Program-made: the position numbers and the translations under genes
NCBI GenBank assembly: GCA_008360975.2
Contig: CM039210.1
Span: forward strand, 20,793,007 to 20,857,006
Source of the DNA: Lichenostomus cassidix
Lineage: Eukaryota > Chordata > Aves > Passeriformes > Meliphagidae
Direction of reading: 5' to 3'
DNA length: 64,000 nucleotides
The notes under the pieces: model-generated
Seen by the model: the letters and a program-made list of their open reading frames with translations, nothing else
Database searches by the model: none
Told to the model about the DNA's origin: nothing
In this document: in pieces, positions 24,560 through 37,639 of the stretch
Layout of the letters: each line of letters begins with the position of its first letter
Numbering within the stretch: position 1 is the stretch's first letter

Positions 24560-27000
24560 CTGAAAATGCAGCAAGATTGATAGCCCAACTGAAGTGCATT
24601 TACACTAATGCACACAGCATGGGCAACAAACAGGAGGAACTGGAAGCCATGGTGCAGCCAGAAAGCTATGACATAGTTTCCATCAGGGAGACATCATGGG
24701 ATGAATCACACGACTGGAGTGCTGCAATGGATGGCTAGAAGCTCCTCAGAAGGGATAGGCGAGGAAGGAGAGGTGGTGGAGTCTTGATTCTCTAGAGCTT
24801 AATGATGGTGAGGATAGGGTTGAGTGTTTATGGGTAAGAATCAGGGGGAAAGACAACAAAGCAGATATCCTGGTTAGTGTGTTATAGACCATCCAACCAG
24901 GATGAAGAGATGAATGAAATATTCTATAAGCAGCTAGGGGTAGTCTCACAATCACTGGCCCATATACTTGTAGGGGATTTCAACTTACCATATGTCTGCT
25001 GGAAATGCAACACAGCAGAGAGAAAGCAGTTCAGGAGGTTCCTGGAGTGTGTGGAAGCAAACTTCCTGGCACAGCTGGTGAGTGAGCCAACCAGGGGAGG
25101 TACCCCACTGGACCTGTTGTTTTCAAACAGAGGACTGATGGGTGATGTGATGGTCAGGGGCTGTTTTGGGCAAAGCAATCACAAAATGATAGTTTTCAAT
25201 TCTAAGAGAAGTAAGGAGACAGGTCAGCAGAACTACCATGTTGGACTTCTGGAGGGCAGACTTTAGCCTGTTTAGGAGACTGGTTGAAAGAGTCCCTTGG
25301 AAGGCAGCCCTGAAAGGCAAAGGAGTCCATGAAGGTACAGGAGCAGGCTGTCCCCATGTGCTAAAAGACTAGTCAGAAGGCAAAAGGACCAGCCTGGCTG
25401 AACAGAGAGCTTTGTCTGGAACTCAGAGGGAAAAAGAGTGTATCAACTTAGGAAGAAGGGGCATGCAACTTGGGAGGACTACAAGGAAGTGAGATTATGC
25501 AGGGAGAAAATTAGAAGGACCAAAGGCTACTGCTATCAGACAACAAAAATGTTTTTACAAATACATCAGCAAGAAGAGGAGGGCTAAAAAGTATCTTTGT
25601 CCTTTACTGGATGCAAAGGGAAACATAGTGACAAAGGAGGAGGAAAAGGCTGAGGCACTTAATGCCTTCTTTGCTTCAGTCTTTAATAGTAAAACCAGTT
25701 GTCCTCAGGATACCTAGGCCCCTGAGCTGGAAGACAGACAGGAAGCAGAATGAAGCCCCCATAATCCAGGAGGAAATGGTTAGCTATGCCACTTAGATGC
25801 CCACAAGTCTACAGGGCCCGGTGGGGTCCACACAAGGGCAGTGAGGGAGCTGGGAGTTGAGTCTACCAAGCCACTTGGAATCATTTACCATCAGTCCTGG
25901 TTAAATAGGGAGGTCCCAATTGACTGGAATTTAGCAAATGTGACACCCATCTACAACAAGAGTTGGAAGTAGGATCCAGGGAACTACAGGCCTGTCAGTC
26001 TGACCTCAGTGCCAGGGAAGGTCATGGACCAGATCATCTTGCATATGCAGGACAAGCAGGGGATCAGGCCCAGCCAGCATGGGTTTATGAAAGGCAAGTC
26101 CTGATTGACTAACCTGATCTCCTTCTATCACCAGGTGACCCACTTAGTGGATGAGGGAAAGGCTGTGGATATTGTCTACCTGGACTTTAGTAAAGCCTTT
26201 GATACCATCTCCCACATCATTCTCCTGGAGAAACTGGCTTCCCATAGCTTAGACAGGTGTACTCTTTGCTAGGTAAAAAACTGTCTGGATGGCCAAGCAC
26301 AGACAGTGGTGGTGAATGGAGTTATATCCAACTGGCAGCTGGTCATTAGTGGTGTTCCCCAGGCCTCAGTATTAGGGCCAGTCCTATCTAATATCTTTAT
26401 CAATGATCTGGATGAGGGGATCAAGTGCACCCTCAGGAAGTTTGCAGAGGACACTAAGTTGGGCAGGAGTGTTGATCTGCTGGGCAGTAGGAATGCTCTG
26501 CAGAGGGATCTGGACAGACTGGGTAGATGACCAAGACCAATGGTAGGAGGTTCAGCAAGACCAAGTGCTGCATCCCACAGTTGGGTCACAACAACCCCAT
26601 GCAGCGCTACAGGCTTGGGGAGGAGTGGCTGGAAAGTTGCTTGGCAGAAAAGGACATGGGAGTGTTGGTTGACAGCATGCTGAACATGAGCTAGTGTGTG
26701 CCCAGGTGGCCAAGGCCAATGTCATCCTGGCCTGCATCAAAAATAGTGTGGCCAGCAGGACTAGGGAAGTGATTGTCCCTCAGCATTCAGCACTGGTGAG
26801 GCCCCATTTTAAGTACTGTGTTCAGTTCTGAGCTCCTCACTACAAGATGGATGTTGAGGTGCTGGAGCATGTCCAAAGAAGGGCAATGAAGCTGGTGAAG
26901 GGTCTAGAGCACAAGTCTTATGAGGAGCAGCTGAGGGAGTTGGGGTTGTTTAGTCTGCAGCAAAGGAGGCTCAGGAATGACCTTATCACTCTACAAGTAC
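24560..27000 (+). pseudogene. CR1 ORF2 remnant (endonuclease-reverse transcriptase)
   Basis: The endonuclease start is clear at 24580-24740 (LKCIYTNAHSMGNKQEELEA, then SYDIVSIRETSWDESHDW). The endonuclease and fingers continue in pieces to about 26100. The palm appears at 26306-26530, where the usual FADD box reads FAED (26441-26452), so the catalytic Asp pair is lost. Many stops and frame changes make the gene inactive. Confidence 0.85.
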
Positions 27001-27325
27001 CTGAAAGGAGATTGTAGTGAGGTGGGGTATTTTCTCCCAGGTAACAAGTAACAGGATAAGAGGAAGTGACCTCAAGTTGCATCAGAGGAGGTTTAGAACG
27101 GATATTAGGAAAAATTTCTTCACTGAAAGGGTGGTTAGGCATTGGAATAGGCTGCCCAGGGAAGTGGTGGAATCGCCATCCCTGAAAGTGTTGAAAAGGC
27201 ATGTGGGTGTGGCATTTGGGGATATGGTTTAGTGGTGAACACGGCGGTGCTGGTTTAATGGTTGGACTCGATTTTCTTAGAGGACTTTTCCAACCTTAAT
27301 GATTCTACAATTCTATGATTCTATG

Positions 27326-29511
27326 TTTTGTACCACAGTAAAGCCAAGGTACAGAAAACAGGAAGCTTCCTTTCCTTTTAGAGCAGCACACACCCATAAG
27401 CTTGGAATCTTGGCAGACCAAGAGAGGATGTTCCCAAGTGGGACAGAGCACTGGATGATTTTTTGCAAAATAATTTAGCAAAACAGTGCAAGGATGGTAT
27501 AAACTATTTTTCAAGTTCTTCTGCAGACTACTTCCATAGATACGTGCCATCTAGTAAGCATACATCCATATGATTAAACACCACAAGACTAACAATAAGT
27601 AAAATGGAAACATTAGAGCAAGTGTTGGTAGGCCATACATTTTCCTTGACCTATATAGACAGTTTGAATCAATTTGCAATATTTTATTTTAATAAAGGCC
27701 ACATATAAGTGTTTTACTTCTTGCTTTCTCATGTATATTCCTTTTATTTTTGGCATTATGGAGAATCACAAATGAATTTAAATTTTGCTTTAGAAGTATA
27801 TAGACTCTGCTATTTACCTGAAAATCAGTATGAGGATAAGGTTAACCTTACTACACACATGCATACCGAATAACAATCAAATAATCAGCACTCCACTGGC
27901 AGGACACTATGTAGTGATATAACTATACAAAGTTTCATTATTGTAAAATATAAGCCCCCAAACTCCTATGAGACTTCTAATTATACCCTTCACTCTCTTC
28001 TCCCTCCTTTTTTTAGTTTGCACTTAAAAAAAACAACCAAACAAAAAAAACCTAAGCAAGCAAACAAACAAGCAAAAAAACCCTAAACAAAACCAAAAGC
28101 AAAAAACAAACTCTCTACACTTACTTTCATTAGGTTCAGTACAGGAGAAGCAAAAAGCCATTTAGTGCATAGGACTGCTGAACTGCATAAAAAGAAATTT
28201 TTAAATTGTCCTGTTTATTTATGCCATAATTCATAATTATTTTTCCTTCTTATATCTAGAACATTTTTCATAACTCCTTAAGCACTACAAATTATGCATG
28301 CTATAATATCTGACAATCTTGATATGCAATGTAATATACATTAGTGTAGCTTTAAAAAAAAATCTGAACCAGAATTAGGTTCTAAGTTTATGTTTATTGT
28401 TGTTTTTCTCAAATAACAAACAGCTGAAGGCATGCATTCTCTATGCTTTTAACTGATATAATTTGAGATGCTGAATTTTTTTTATTACAATAGTGAAGCA
28501 CAACCAACTTAACATAAAATTATTTTAACACAGATAATTTAGGATTGTCATAATTTTATCCAGTTTGTTCTAAAATTTCTTTAACCACAAATATTGAAAG
28601 CATTCATCTTCATGATTTTTTATGTGAATAATCTGGTATTAGTTTGAGCAAGTGCTTATCAACTTGATTAAGATGACAACCACTGAACACATAATCAACA
28701 TTGAATCACGAATGCCCTTGGGGAAGAAAAAAAATATGGGCCAAATCTAGTTTAATTTGTACTATAAAGTTTAAAGATTTCTTCAAATATTTGTTCAAAT
28801 TAGTTTTACAAAAAGGTTTTTAACTGAAGCTTACACTAGAAGCATGCCTAAAGGGATACATTTCAAGAGGGACTTTGACTGCAGAGTGAATACATGGCAA
28901 GAGCCCTCCCATTTTTAGTTACAATTTCAGCTACATATTTAATCTTTATTGTTTTACTGAGGTAAATAGTAGGAGAGTGTTTAACCATTCTTTCTCTTCT
29001 AATCTGAAATACAGGTACTGGGGGTCCAGGATGAGTACTTCTTAACTGCGAAGAGTAACTCACAACAGATAATCTTCATAAAAATCAAGGGTTCCTATGA
29101 GAGAAAAAGCTATGGGGTAAAGAATCCCTTCTTGTTAACTGCATGCAATTCACACAGATCAGTCATGGACAGCTGATCTGGGGTGGTAGTGGAATGTTGA
29201 TTTTAAAAAAACAACCAAGGAAATAACTGCAAAATAAATATGAAGAAATTGGGTGACTGAACTGAGAGTTTTTCCTAGCAAGAATCAGCTTACTGTGCTT
29301 GCCCTGTAGACCTCACCCTGTCAGTACAACTGAACTGACCTACCTATGCACTAAAGATTACATTTCTGTGAGTGTACTATTTGTATGGAAGTCACATGCG
29401 CTATCAATACATATTGTGCACCAACACTGAAAACACAAATGGGGTGGAGGAAAATACTGGTTAGCTGAGTCAGTCCCTTTCTACCTGTGTTAGGCAGATG
29501 GTACAACTAAA
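27326..29511. other. Intron sequence without recognised features
   Basis: AT-rich DNA. A low-complexity A/C-rich stretch (AAACAAACAAGC-like words) lies at about 28020-28110. Confidence 0.55.
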
Positions 29512-29516
29512 AAGAG

Positions 29517-30816
29517 TGTGGTGGTTTTGATTGGCCCAAAACATCAGTGAAGTGTTTTTAACATCTAGGAGAAATTTGGACCCCTCAGAAGCCGTTCTAG
29601 TAGGCCTAGGGAGGTGTCTGAGGGGTGGGGTGTGGCACAAAGATGGCTCCCGTGTGTCCTGAGTGAAAGTTCTGGAAGTTTTTCATCAAGTCCAGCAGAG
29701 CCAATCTCTGATGGCTCTGAAGGTGATGGACATGCTGCTGGCCAAGTTTGGGCCAATTGGAGGTGCTGGTTACGCCTCTGTGAAAACATATTTAAGAAAA
29801 ATTCAAAACAAAGCAGGCACACTTCTTTCACTTCTTTGTAGTTGGAGGAGGAGGAGGTGGAGGTGAAAATATGTAGAGGGAGAACAGCACCGAGAGTGCC
29901 AAGGTCAGTGAAGAAGGTGGGGGAGGAGGTGCTCCAGTGTTGGAGCTGAAAACCCTCTGCAAGCCACAGTGAAGGCCATGGGGGGGCAGGAGGTCCCCTG
30001 CAGCCCATGGAGTCCACAGGAGTGCAGAAATTCTGCCCACGGCCCACGCCAGAAGGGCAGGTGGATGCCTGGAAAAGACTGTGAACCAGTGGGAGTCTCA
30101 TTTAAGAGTTAAAACTGCAAAGGCCTTGCAAAGGAGAGAAAGGCCTTGCTCCTGGGATGGAAGCAGCCTGGCCTCAGCTTGGGAGAGTCTGCACAGCACC
30201 CTATGGACAAAAAGACTCATATTGCAGCAGAATTTCGGGCGGGATGTTGCTCGTGAGATTGGACCCACGCCAAAGAAGTTCTCAGAGGACTGTCTCTCGT
30301 GGGAAGGACCCCTGGCTAAGTAGAGAACCTCTTTTCCTGAGTGGACTGACCAGAGGACCCCTCAACCTGCCCCTGTCTGTGTTGCTGGTTTGGAAAAGAG
30401 GGAAAGGGGGGGGGGGGGTGAGTGCAGAGACTGCTTCTTAAGAGGGGGGGGTGAGAGCAGAAAACTGTCTGGAGAGAGAGAGAGAGAGAGAAACAAGTAG
30501 AGATAAAGAGTATTTGTAGTAGAAGAATTGTAGTGATGAATAAATTTGAGAATCTGCTCTGTGGACTGAAAAGAGACCCCACACCCTGCCCCCCCCCCGG
30601 CTTGTGGATTGTAAAAGAGGAAAGGGGGTGAATACTATAGGTTCGTAAGAGGGAGGGGGGAGTGAACAAAATGATGTATGAAAAGTTTATTTTTGCCTTG
30701 CATTTATCCTCCAATTCTGTTAGGTAATTAAATCACCTTTTGCAACTTTAAGCTTGAAGCCTGTTTGCCCTTTTTCGTGCGTCCTCCTGGCAGGGTCCTG
30801 TCTCAAACCCACGACA
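29517..30816 (+). repeat. 1.3-kb ERVL-type solo LTR
   Basis: It begins TGTGGTGGTTTTGATTGG and ends CCCACGACA, with a perfect 5-bp duplication AAGAG (29512-29516 and 30817-30821). G-rich runs (about 30406-30418) and a GA microsatellite (30473-30491) lie inside. The related copy at 22602-23896 is in the opposite orientation. Long reading frames here are LTR sequence, not genes. Confidence 0.93.
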
Positions 30817-30821
30817 AAGAG

Positions 30822-31924
30822 GAATCTTCTCAGTGTGTTCATTGTACTCCTATTGTCCATGTATTATGCAAAATTCTATTTCCAGCTAACAGCCATAAAT
30901 TAAAAGAGCTGGAAGATGATGGAGTTTTCTGTTATTAAAAGTTGCATCTTATTTCTATTCAGTTGCAAAATCTACTCTTTTTTAATTCATATAATTGAAA
31001 ATGTGATAGTGGAACATTAAAAAGGAAGTGCATTAAATAAAGGAGGGAGAAAGGTAAGATGGGGAAAAAAGGAGGATGATGAGGGAAAACATTAATATTT
31101 ATTACAAACTGACTATGCACATTCCTGTAATTTCCAAAATTAGGACTCATTTATGAAAGCTGAACCAGCTCCTGTAATATGCAGACTATGTATTTCTGTA
31201 TTCCTGCATAGTGGCACAAAGCACTCAGCCACAAATATGATTCCAGCATTCACTTCTACAATCATACAGGTTTTGCAGCAACCCCAAGCTAGTACAATGA
31301 ACACCTTAGTACAATAAAGTTATAAAGGGAGGAAACAACTTCATGAACACAGAGGTGAAAAGAGAGGGATAAAAGAGACAATTATCATATTCCAATTTAT
31401 TTGTTTAAAGTTTTATAGCTTTAAAGTAAAAAACATTACCATGAATTTAAATACTTTAGGATCTATTCCAATATCTATATTTAGGTTCTTAGCTGTCAAT
31501 AAGTACATCAATTTTAATAGCTAGCATATGCTGCACTAAGTATGTAAAGCAAGTAAAATAAATTAAGGCATTATTATAGGATATTAAGATTGAATTACCC
31601 AAAATTAACAAGCATGTTCAACACTTCTGGCAAAATTGACTTTCTTGTGACCTCATAATGACTTGCTGAGAGATAGGGATCAAAGATGGAAGGATCCCTA
31701 CAGCTCACCATTATTTAGACAAAGAGGACATAGGTCCAATGAGATTTTTTACCTCATGGTAATCCAAGGCAGCATGTGCTGGGCATGCTACTGCTGCTTT
31801 CCATTCATGACTCTGCACAGTAAATCAAAGGTTATTCTGGGGCTGCTCCTTATGAGTGTGCAAGTAGGGCAAGGGATGCAGAGTCTGAGGCAGTGGATAG
31901 TGCCACAGTTCATCATTCAGTGGG
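30822..31924. other. Intron sequence without recognised features
   Basis: AT-rich DNA with no recognised gene or repeat. The last few hundred bases may already belong to degenerate CR1. Confidence 0.5.
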
Positions 31925-33132
31925 AAGGGAAGGTCTACATTCAAATCAAGGGAAGCCAGGTGATGTCATCTTTTTGGATTTCAGTAAAGCTATTGTCTCT
32001 CACAGATTCTTCTGGACAAAATGTTCAGCATACAGATGGATAAACACATAATGCAATGGGTGAACAACTGGCTCATGGGTTGGGCACAAAGGGTTATGGT
32101 AAATGGGGGGACATCAGACTGGTGACCTGTCACTATCAGGGTTCCACAGGGCACCATTTTAGGGCCAGTTCTCTTCTACATCTTCATAAATGCCTTGGGC
32201 ACAGGACATAAAGGGATACTAAACAAGTTTGCTGACAATACAAAATTGGGAGGAGCTATTGACTTCCTTGAAGGCAGGGAGGCCCTGCAGAGAGACCTTG
32301 ACAAATTAGAGGACTGGACAATCACCAACTATATGAAGTTCAACAAGGGAAAGTGTCAGATTCTGCACCTGGGATGGGGCAACCCTGGATATACAGACAG
32401 ACTGGGGAACAAGAGGCTGGAAAGCAGTGCCATGGAAAGGGACCTGGGGGTCCTGGTTGATGGCAAGTAGGATATGAGTCAGCAGTGCCCTGGCAGCCAG
32501 GAGAGCCAACTGTGTCCTGGGGTGCATCAGGCACAGCATCGCCAGCCAGTCAAGGGAGGTGATTGTCCTGCTCTACTCTGCACTGGTGCAGCCTCACTTT
32601 GAATATAGTGTGCAGTTTTGGTCACCACAATATAAGAAAGACATTAAGCTATTAGAGAGCATCCAAAGCAGGACAATGAAGATGGTGAAGGGCCTTGAGG
32701 GGAAGCTGTATGATGAACAGCTGAGGTCACTTGGTCTGTTCAGCCTGGAGGAGACTGAGGGGAGACCTCATCACAATCTATAGCTTCCTTGTGAGGGGAA
32801 GAGGAAGGGCAGACACTGATCTCTTCTCTGTGATGACCAGTGACAGGACCCAAGGGAATGGCCTGAAGTTGTATCAGGGGAGGTTTAGGTTGCATATAAG
32901 GAATAGATTCTTCACCCGGAGGGTGGTTGGGCACTAGAACAGGCTCCCCAAGGAAGTGGTCACAGCACCAAGCCTGAGAGTTCAAGAAGCATTTGGACAA
33001 CGCTCTCAGGCACACGGTGGGATTCCTGGGGTGTCCTGCACAGGGCCAGGAGTTGGACTCAATTATCCTTGTGGAAGAGTTGGACTTGATGATCCTTGTG
33101 GGTCCCTTTCAACTCAGCATTCTGTGATTCTG
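31925..33132 (+). repeat. 5'-truncated CR1 LINE (RT to 3' end)
   Basis: It starts within the reverse transcriptase palm (FLDFSKA-like sequence near 31970) and runs to the CR1 tail GGGTCCCTTTCAACTCAGC and ATTCTGTGATTCTG. The catalytic box reads FADN (32228-32239) instead of FADD. Stops and frameshifts are frequent. The left edge is approximate. Confidence 0.88.
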
Positions 33133-33955
33133 TAAAATAGTCTTTGGATAAAAGCTTTGAATACTTTTCCGACACTCTTCTTCATTTTAAAGTCTATTAT
33201 ATTAATATTTCAACCCAACCCATTTGCCTCTAATAGCATTGGACTGCTGAATAGCAAGATGCGGTAAAAGCATGAAATATAGCACAGACTAACACTCAAA
33301 ATAGCAAGATTCTAATAAATCAGAAGAAACATTTTGAAGAACACATGCCTTTCCACTATTCTCTAATTGGTTATGCTGAAGAAAAAATTCTTAACAGTGC
33401 AGAAAAAAATTGCTTACCTCAGTTCCTGATTTTCTTTTTGAACTATAATAGTGCTGGTACCAGTAACATATAATACAGAAGACTTATTCTGGTTACTCAT
33501 TGCATCACTGCATTCATCTGCTGTTGCACTGAGACATAATTAGGAGATGGTGATAAATACAGATGCCTGAATTTTGGGTGTGATATAGTTCTGGTTAAGC
33601 ACATTTTTTTCAGCCTATCAAGCATCTATAAACTCAATTTTCTGAGACAAAGTCAATTAGTGGCAAAAGTATGCATTACATTTTTGCTCTTCATAAGGAA
33701 AAGATACTGTTGCTTCTTTACACATAGCTTATAAAAGGAATGTTTTGTATTTTGTACAATACCATCAACTATAAAGCCTAAAATTATTACACTGTTTTCT
33801 GTTTGGTTCCACAGTCACTTAGCATACTTATTTTAACAAACATTGTATTAAAATTCTCTAAAACTTGGAAGCTAATATAACCTCCAACCACCACAAACAC
33901 ATACAACCCTAATGTGATCAAAGAGATCTAATCACCAAATCCAGAATAGGCAAAA
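33133..33955. other. Intron sequence without recognised features
   Basis: AT-rich non-coding DNA. Confidence 0.55.
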
Positions 33956-33960
33956 CAGGT

Positions 33961-34533
33961 TATCATGGCTAAACCCCAGCCAGCAACTAAGCACCACACA
34001 GCCACTCACTGTCCCCTGGGCAAATGGGGGAGAGAACTGGAAGAGTTAAAGTGAGAAAACGCATGGGCTGGCATAAAGACAATTTAATAGGGAAAGCAAA
34101 AACTGTTCGTACAGCAAAACAAGGAATTCATTCACCACTTCCAATTGGAAGACAGGTGTTCAGTCATCTCCAGGAAAGCAGAGCTCTATCGCATGGAACA
34201 GTTACTTGTGGAGACAAAATGCCATAACTCTAAGAATTCCCCTCTTCCTTCTTCTTCCCCCAGCTTTATATGCTGAGCATGACTCCATATGGTATGGAAT
34301 ATCCCCCTTTGGTCAGTTTTCCCAGCTGTGTCCCTTCCCACCTTTTTGTGCACCCCCAGCCTACTGGCTGGTGGGGTGGAGTGAGAAGCAAAAAAGGCCT
34401 TGACACTGTGCAAGCGCTGCTCATCAATAACTAAAACATCTCTGTATTATCAACACTTTTTTTCTGCACAAATCCAAAACACAGCCCCATATTAGCTACT
34501 ATGAAGAAAATGAACTTTCAGCCAAAACCAGCA
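33961..34533 (+). repeat. ERVL-type solo LTR (573 bp)
   Basis: It starts TATCATGGCTAAACCCCAGCC (the usual TGTCATGGTTTAACCCCAGCC start with small decay) and ends GCCAAAACCAGCA. A perfect 5-bp duplication CAGGT flanks it (33956-33960 and 34534-34538). It contains GGAATATCCCCCTTTGGTCAG and GCTTTATATGCTGAGCATGA, words common in avian ERVL LTRs. Confidence 0.93.
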
Positions 34534-34538
34534 CAGGT

Positions 34539-35788
34539 GTTTAGTGAATAAAACTTAATTTGATACCCTGCTGAGATATAACTGTCATTCTTAAGGAATA
34601 ATGAGACTATCTGAACACTGGAGAAACATTACTGAATACACTCAGGCATTAACTCTGACCTTAAAAGTAGGTTTGAAAATTCAACCTGCATCTCAACTAT
34701 ATCACAACTTTTATCCTGTCAAACCCTCTCCAAAGCATATTTATATATATTTCCTCTCATTGGGATAGCTTTACATGAGCAATCTAATTTTCATTCCTTT
34801 CCCAAGGGGAAAGAAATCATGCAATCCAATTCTCATGTAGTTCAACCCAACAATGCAGGACACAAAGAAAACTTACATTAGAATGTGAAACAACCATGAT
34901 TTGATTTTATGTAGAAAAGGCTTCTATATATAGCATCTGTTTCAGTACACCCAGACGGTTGTACCATCTGCTTGGGATGCATTCATAAAAGGCTGTTTTC
35001 TACTGTCTGTCCTAGCTAGTAAATGACAGGAATTAAAAAAGACCTACTGGATTACATAAATTAATTGCAGTGCAACTTAAGAAAGCAGTTCTCTTAATAG
35101 AGCCAATCTCAATGAAGAATATTAAAAATATTGTTGCTGCAGTTTTATTTGTCAGATGGGTAAAACAACACACACACTGCTGATTCATATGGTATCCAAG
35201 AACAGCACACAGAAAGCTCTGCATAAAGACCACAAAAGATGATAAGCATCTGAGAAGGGACAGATAGCATTCTTAGAAACTTCCTGAAGGTACTTTAGAA
35301 ACTACCTGAATGCTTTGTTCTCCCTTGCAGACATCCCATTGTGCAAGACTCTTTTGTAACCCCTGAAAAATCTGTCCGTTCACATATTCCTCAATTTCCT
35401 CATGCATATCCTTAAACACCTTTTCCCATGAGCAAATTTGAAACAGAGAAGTAGCTCCAATTTTCTTTTAGAAAAATCCATTTTATACAGTCTGCCACAA
35501 CACGAACATGTACTAGTCAAATGGTCTCCATATCTTTTAGTGATATCTCAATCCAATACTGTTAGCATCTGCATTACCACAGAACCAGTTGACCTTTTCA
35601 CTACCGATAAGGGTTTAAAAAACACATGCTAGTTATGAAATGGCAGGGAGCTGAAAAAACTTTTAAAAAATGAGAATAAATGTTTAAATTATTTTCTTCC
35701 CCAAATTGTTACAGCACACCCGAATTAAATGTTCCATAAACTACTTCTGAAAAATATTTCCTTTCAGACTGACTGCAAGAGAATTTAT
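34539..35788. other. Intron sequence without recognised features
   Basis: AT-rich non-coding DNA. Confidence 0.55.
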
Positions 35789-35793
35789 AAAAT

Positions 35794-36783
35794 TGTATTG
35801 GGTTTGCACAGCAAGGTTTTGGTAGCAGAGGCGGTACAGCGGTGACTTCTGTGAGAAGCTGCAGTAAGCTTCCTCTATATCTGATTGAGCCAATGCCAGG
35901 TGGCTCAGATAGACCCACTGCTGGCCAAGGCCAGGCCAATGAGCAAGTGGTAGTGACTCTGGGATAATGTATTTAAAAAGTGGGAAAAAACCTGCTGCAC
36001 ACAGCAGCCAGAAGAGAGGAGTGAGAATATGTGAGAGGAACAACTCTGCAGGCCCCAAGGTCAGTGGAGAAGGGGCAAACTGAGATTCCTCTGCAGCCCA
36101 TGGTGAAGACCACGGTAAGGCACCTGTGCCCCTGTAGCCCATGGAGGTTCATGGCAGAGCAGAGATCCTCCTGCAGCCCATAGAGGAGACCCATGCCAGA
36201 GCAGGTGGATGCCCAAAGGAGGTTGTGACCCTGTGGGAAGCCCATGCTGGAGCAGGGTCCTGACAAGGATCTGTGGACCCATTTAGAGAGGAGCCCATGC
36301 TGGAGCAGTTTGCTGGTAGGACTTGCGACCCTGCTGGGGCCCCACGTTGGAGCAGGCTGTGCCTGAAGGACTGCACCCTGTGGAAGGGGCTCATGCTGGA
36401 GCAGTTTGTGAAGAACTGCAGCCTGTGGGAAGGACTCATGCTGGAGAAGTTCATGGAGGACTGTCTCCTTTGGGAGGGACTCCAAACTGGAGCAGAAGAA
36501 TCGGAGGATGAAGGAACAGAGAAACAACATTTGATGAACTGATCACATCCCCAATCCCCCTGTCACTGCTCAGGGGGAGGAGGTATAGAAAATTGGGAAT
36601 GAAGTTGAACCTGGGAGGAATGGAGGATTGGGGGGAAGGTGTTTTAAAATCTGTTTTTATTTCTTATTATCCTACTATGATTTGATTGGTAATTAATTAA
36701 ACTAATTTCCCTAGCCAAGTCTGTTTTGCCCATGATGATAATCGGTGAGTGATCTCTGCCTGCCCTTATCTCAACTCATGAAC
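35794..36783 (+). repeat. ERVL LTR, 5' part (split by inverted ERVL)
   Basis: It begins TGTATTGGGTTTGCACAGCAAGG, an avian ERVL LTR start, and shows internal repeats built on CATGCTGGAGCAG. The sequence stops at CTCAACTCATGA where the LTR should continue GCCTTTCG; that continuation is found at 41509-41611. A related copy in the other orientation lies at 42597-43812. The left flank AAAAT and the right flank AATAT (41612-41616) match at 4 of 5 positions. Confidence 0.88.
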
Positions 36784-37531
36784 AGTTGAAATCTGCCTGC
36801 ATCCATCTTGCCACTTCACCCCTAGGAACCGAATTTCCTGGGCAGGCCCCTTGACTTGACTTTGATGGCAAAACCCACTTTCAGGAGAATGTGGATTATT
36901 TTCTCCCCTTTCTCAAAAACTTCCTCTGCCATGTTCCCCCATACAATTGTCATCAATGTATTGCAAGTGTTCTGGAGCCTCACCATTTTCCAGTACAGGC
37001 TGGAGCAGTCCATGGCAAATGGTGGGACTGCGCTGCCACCCCTGTGGAAGTCAATGCCAAGTATATTACATGCCCCTCCAGGTGAGAGCAAACTGTGTCC
37101 TGCACTCTGCTGCTAGAGGAATGGAGAAAAATGCATTAGTAAGGTCAGTAGTAGCACCACTTTGCTGCCTTGGACTCCAGTTCATACTCAAATTCCAGCA
37201 TGTCTGGCACGGCAGCCCTCAGTGATGGTGTGACTTGATTCAGGCCACGATAGTCCACTGTCAGCCTCCATTGTCCATTACATTTACGCACAGGCCATAT
37301 GGGGCTATTAAAGGGTGAGTGTGTCTTGCTGACCACTCCCTGGCTCTCCAGTTCATGGATCATCTTATGGATGGGAATTAGGGAGTCTGGGTTTGTGTGG
37401 TGTTGCTGACGATGCACTGTTCTGATGGCAATCGGTACCTGTGATTCTTCCAACCTCGGAAATCCTACTACAGAAGGGTCGTCTGAGAGACCAGGCAAGG
37501 TGTTCAACTGCCTAATGTCTTCTGTCTCCAC
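36784..37531 (-). pseudogene. pol: ERVL reverse transcriptase remnant (inverted, truncated)
   Basis: The fingers are clear at 37145-37531 (IHKMIHELESQGVV, SPIWPVRKCNGQWRLTVDYR, ESKAAKW). A frameshift follows. The palm lies near 36950-37090, where a YIDD box can be read in a second frame. The gene ends abruptly at 36784, just after FLGVKWQDG and CRQIS. The rest of pol is absent. Confidence 0.85.
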
Positions 37532-37639
37532 AACAGCTATTCCAAAAGCCCACCTGAGTCCTTTTAGGTCTTTGAAACACCCACTCTACAGCAAGGATGC
37601 ACAGGGCCTCTGGACCAATCACCATGGTGTGTTTTTTCC

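Larger units (their letters stand above)
20610..27325 (+). mobile_element. Near full-length CR1 LINE, split by a 2.3-kb nested insertion
   Basis: It starts in GC-rich 5' untranslated sequence, passes through ORF1 and ORF2, and ends in the CR1 3' tail with repeated ATTCTATGATTCT-like words (about 27300-27325). Without the nested insertion (21786-24071) it is about 4.4 kb, close to the full CR1 length. Nearly all avian CR1 copies are much shorter, so this one is notable, although both reading frames are full of stops. Confidence 0.9.

Noticed and set aside
22915..30491. CRISPR-like or satellite arrays at the CT/GA runs (22922-22945, 30473-30491)
   Set aside because: They are simple dinucleotide microsatellites inside LTRs, with no spacers.
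29565..30714. ORFs of 178 and 132 codons on the minus strand
   Set aside because: They are antisense through a solo LTR with a perfect target duplication.
35973..36542. Repetitive ORFs (up to 185 codons) with recurring LLQHG or LEQF-like words
   Set aside because: They come from internal short repeats of an ERVL LTR; the same text appears in the opposite LTR at 42812-43612.
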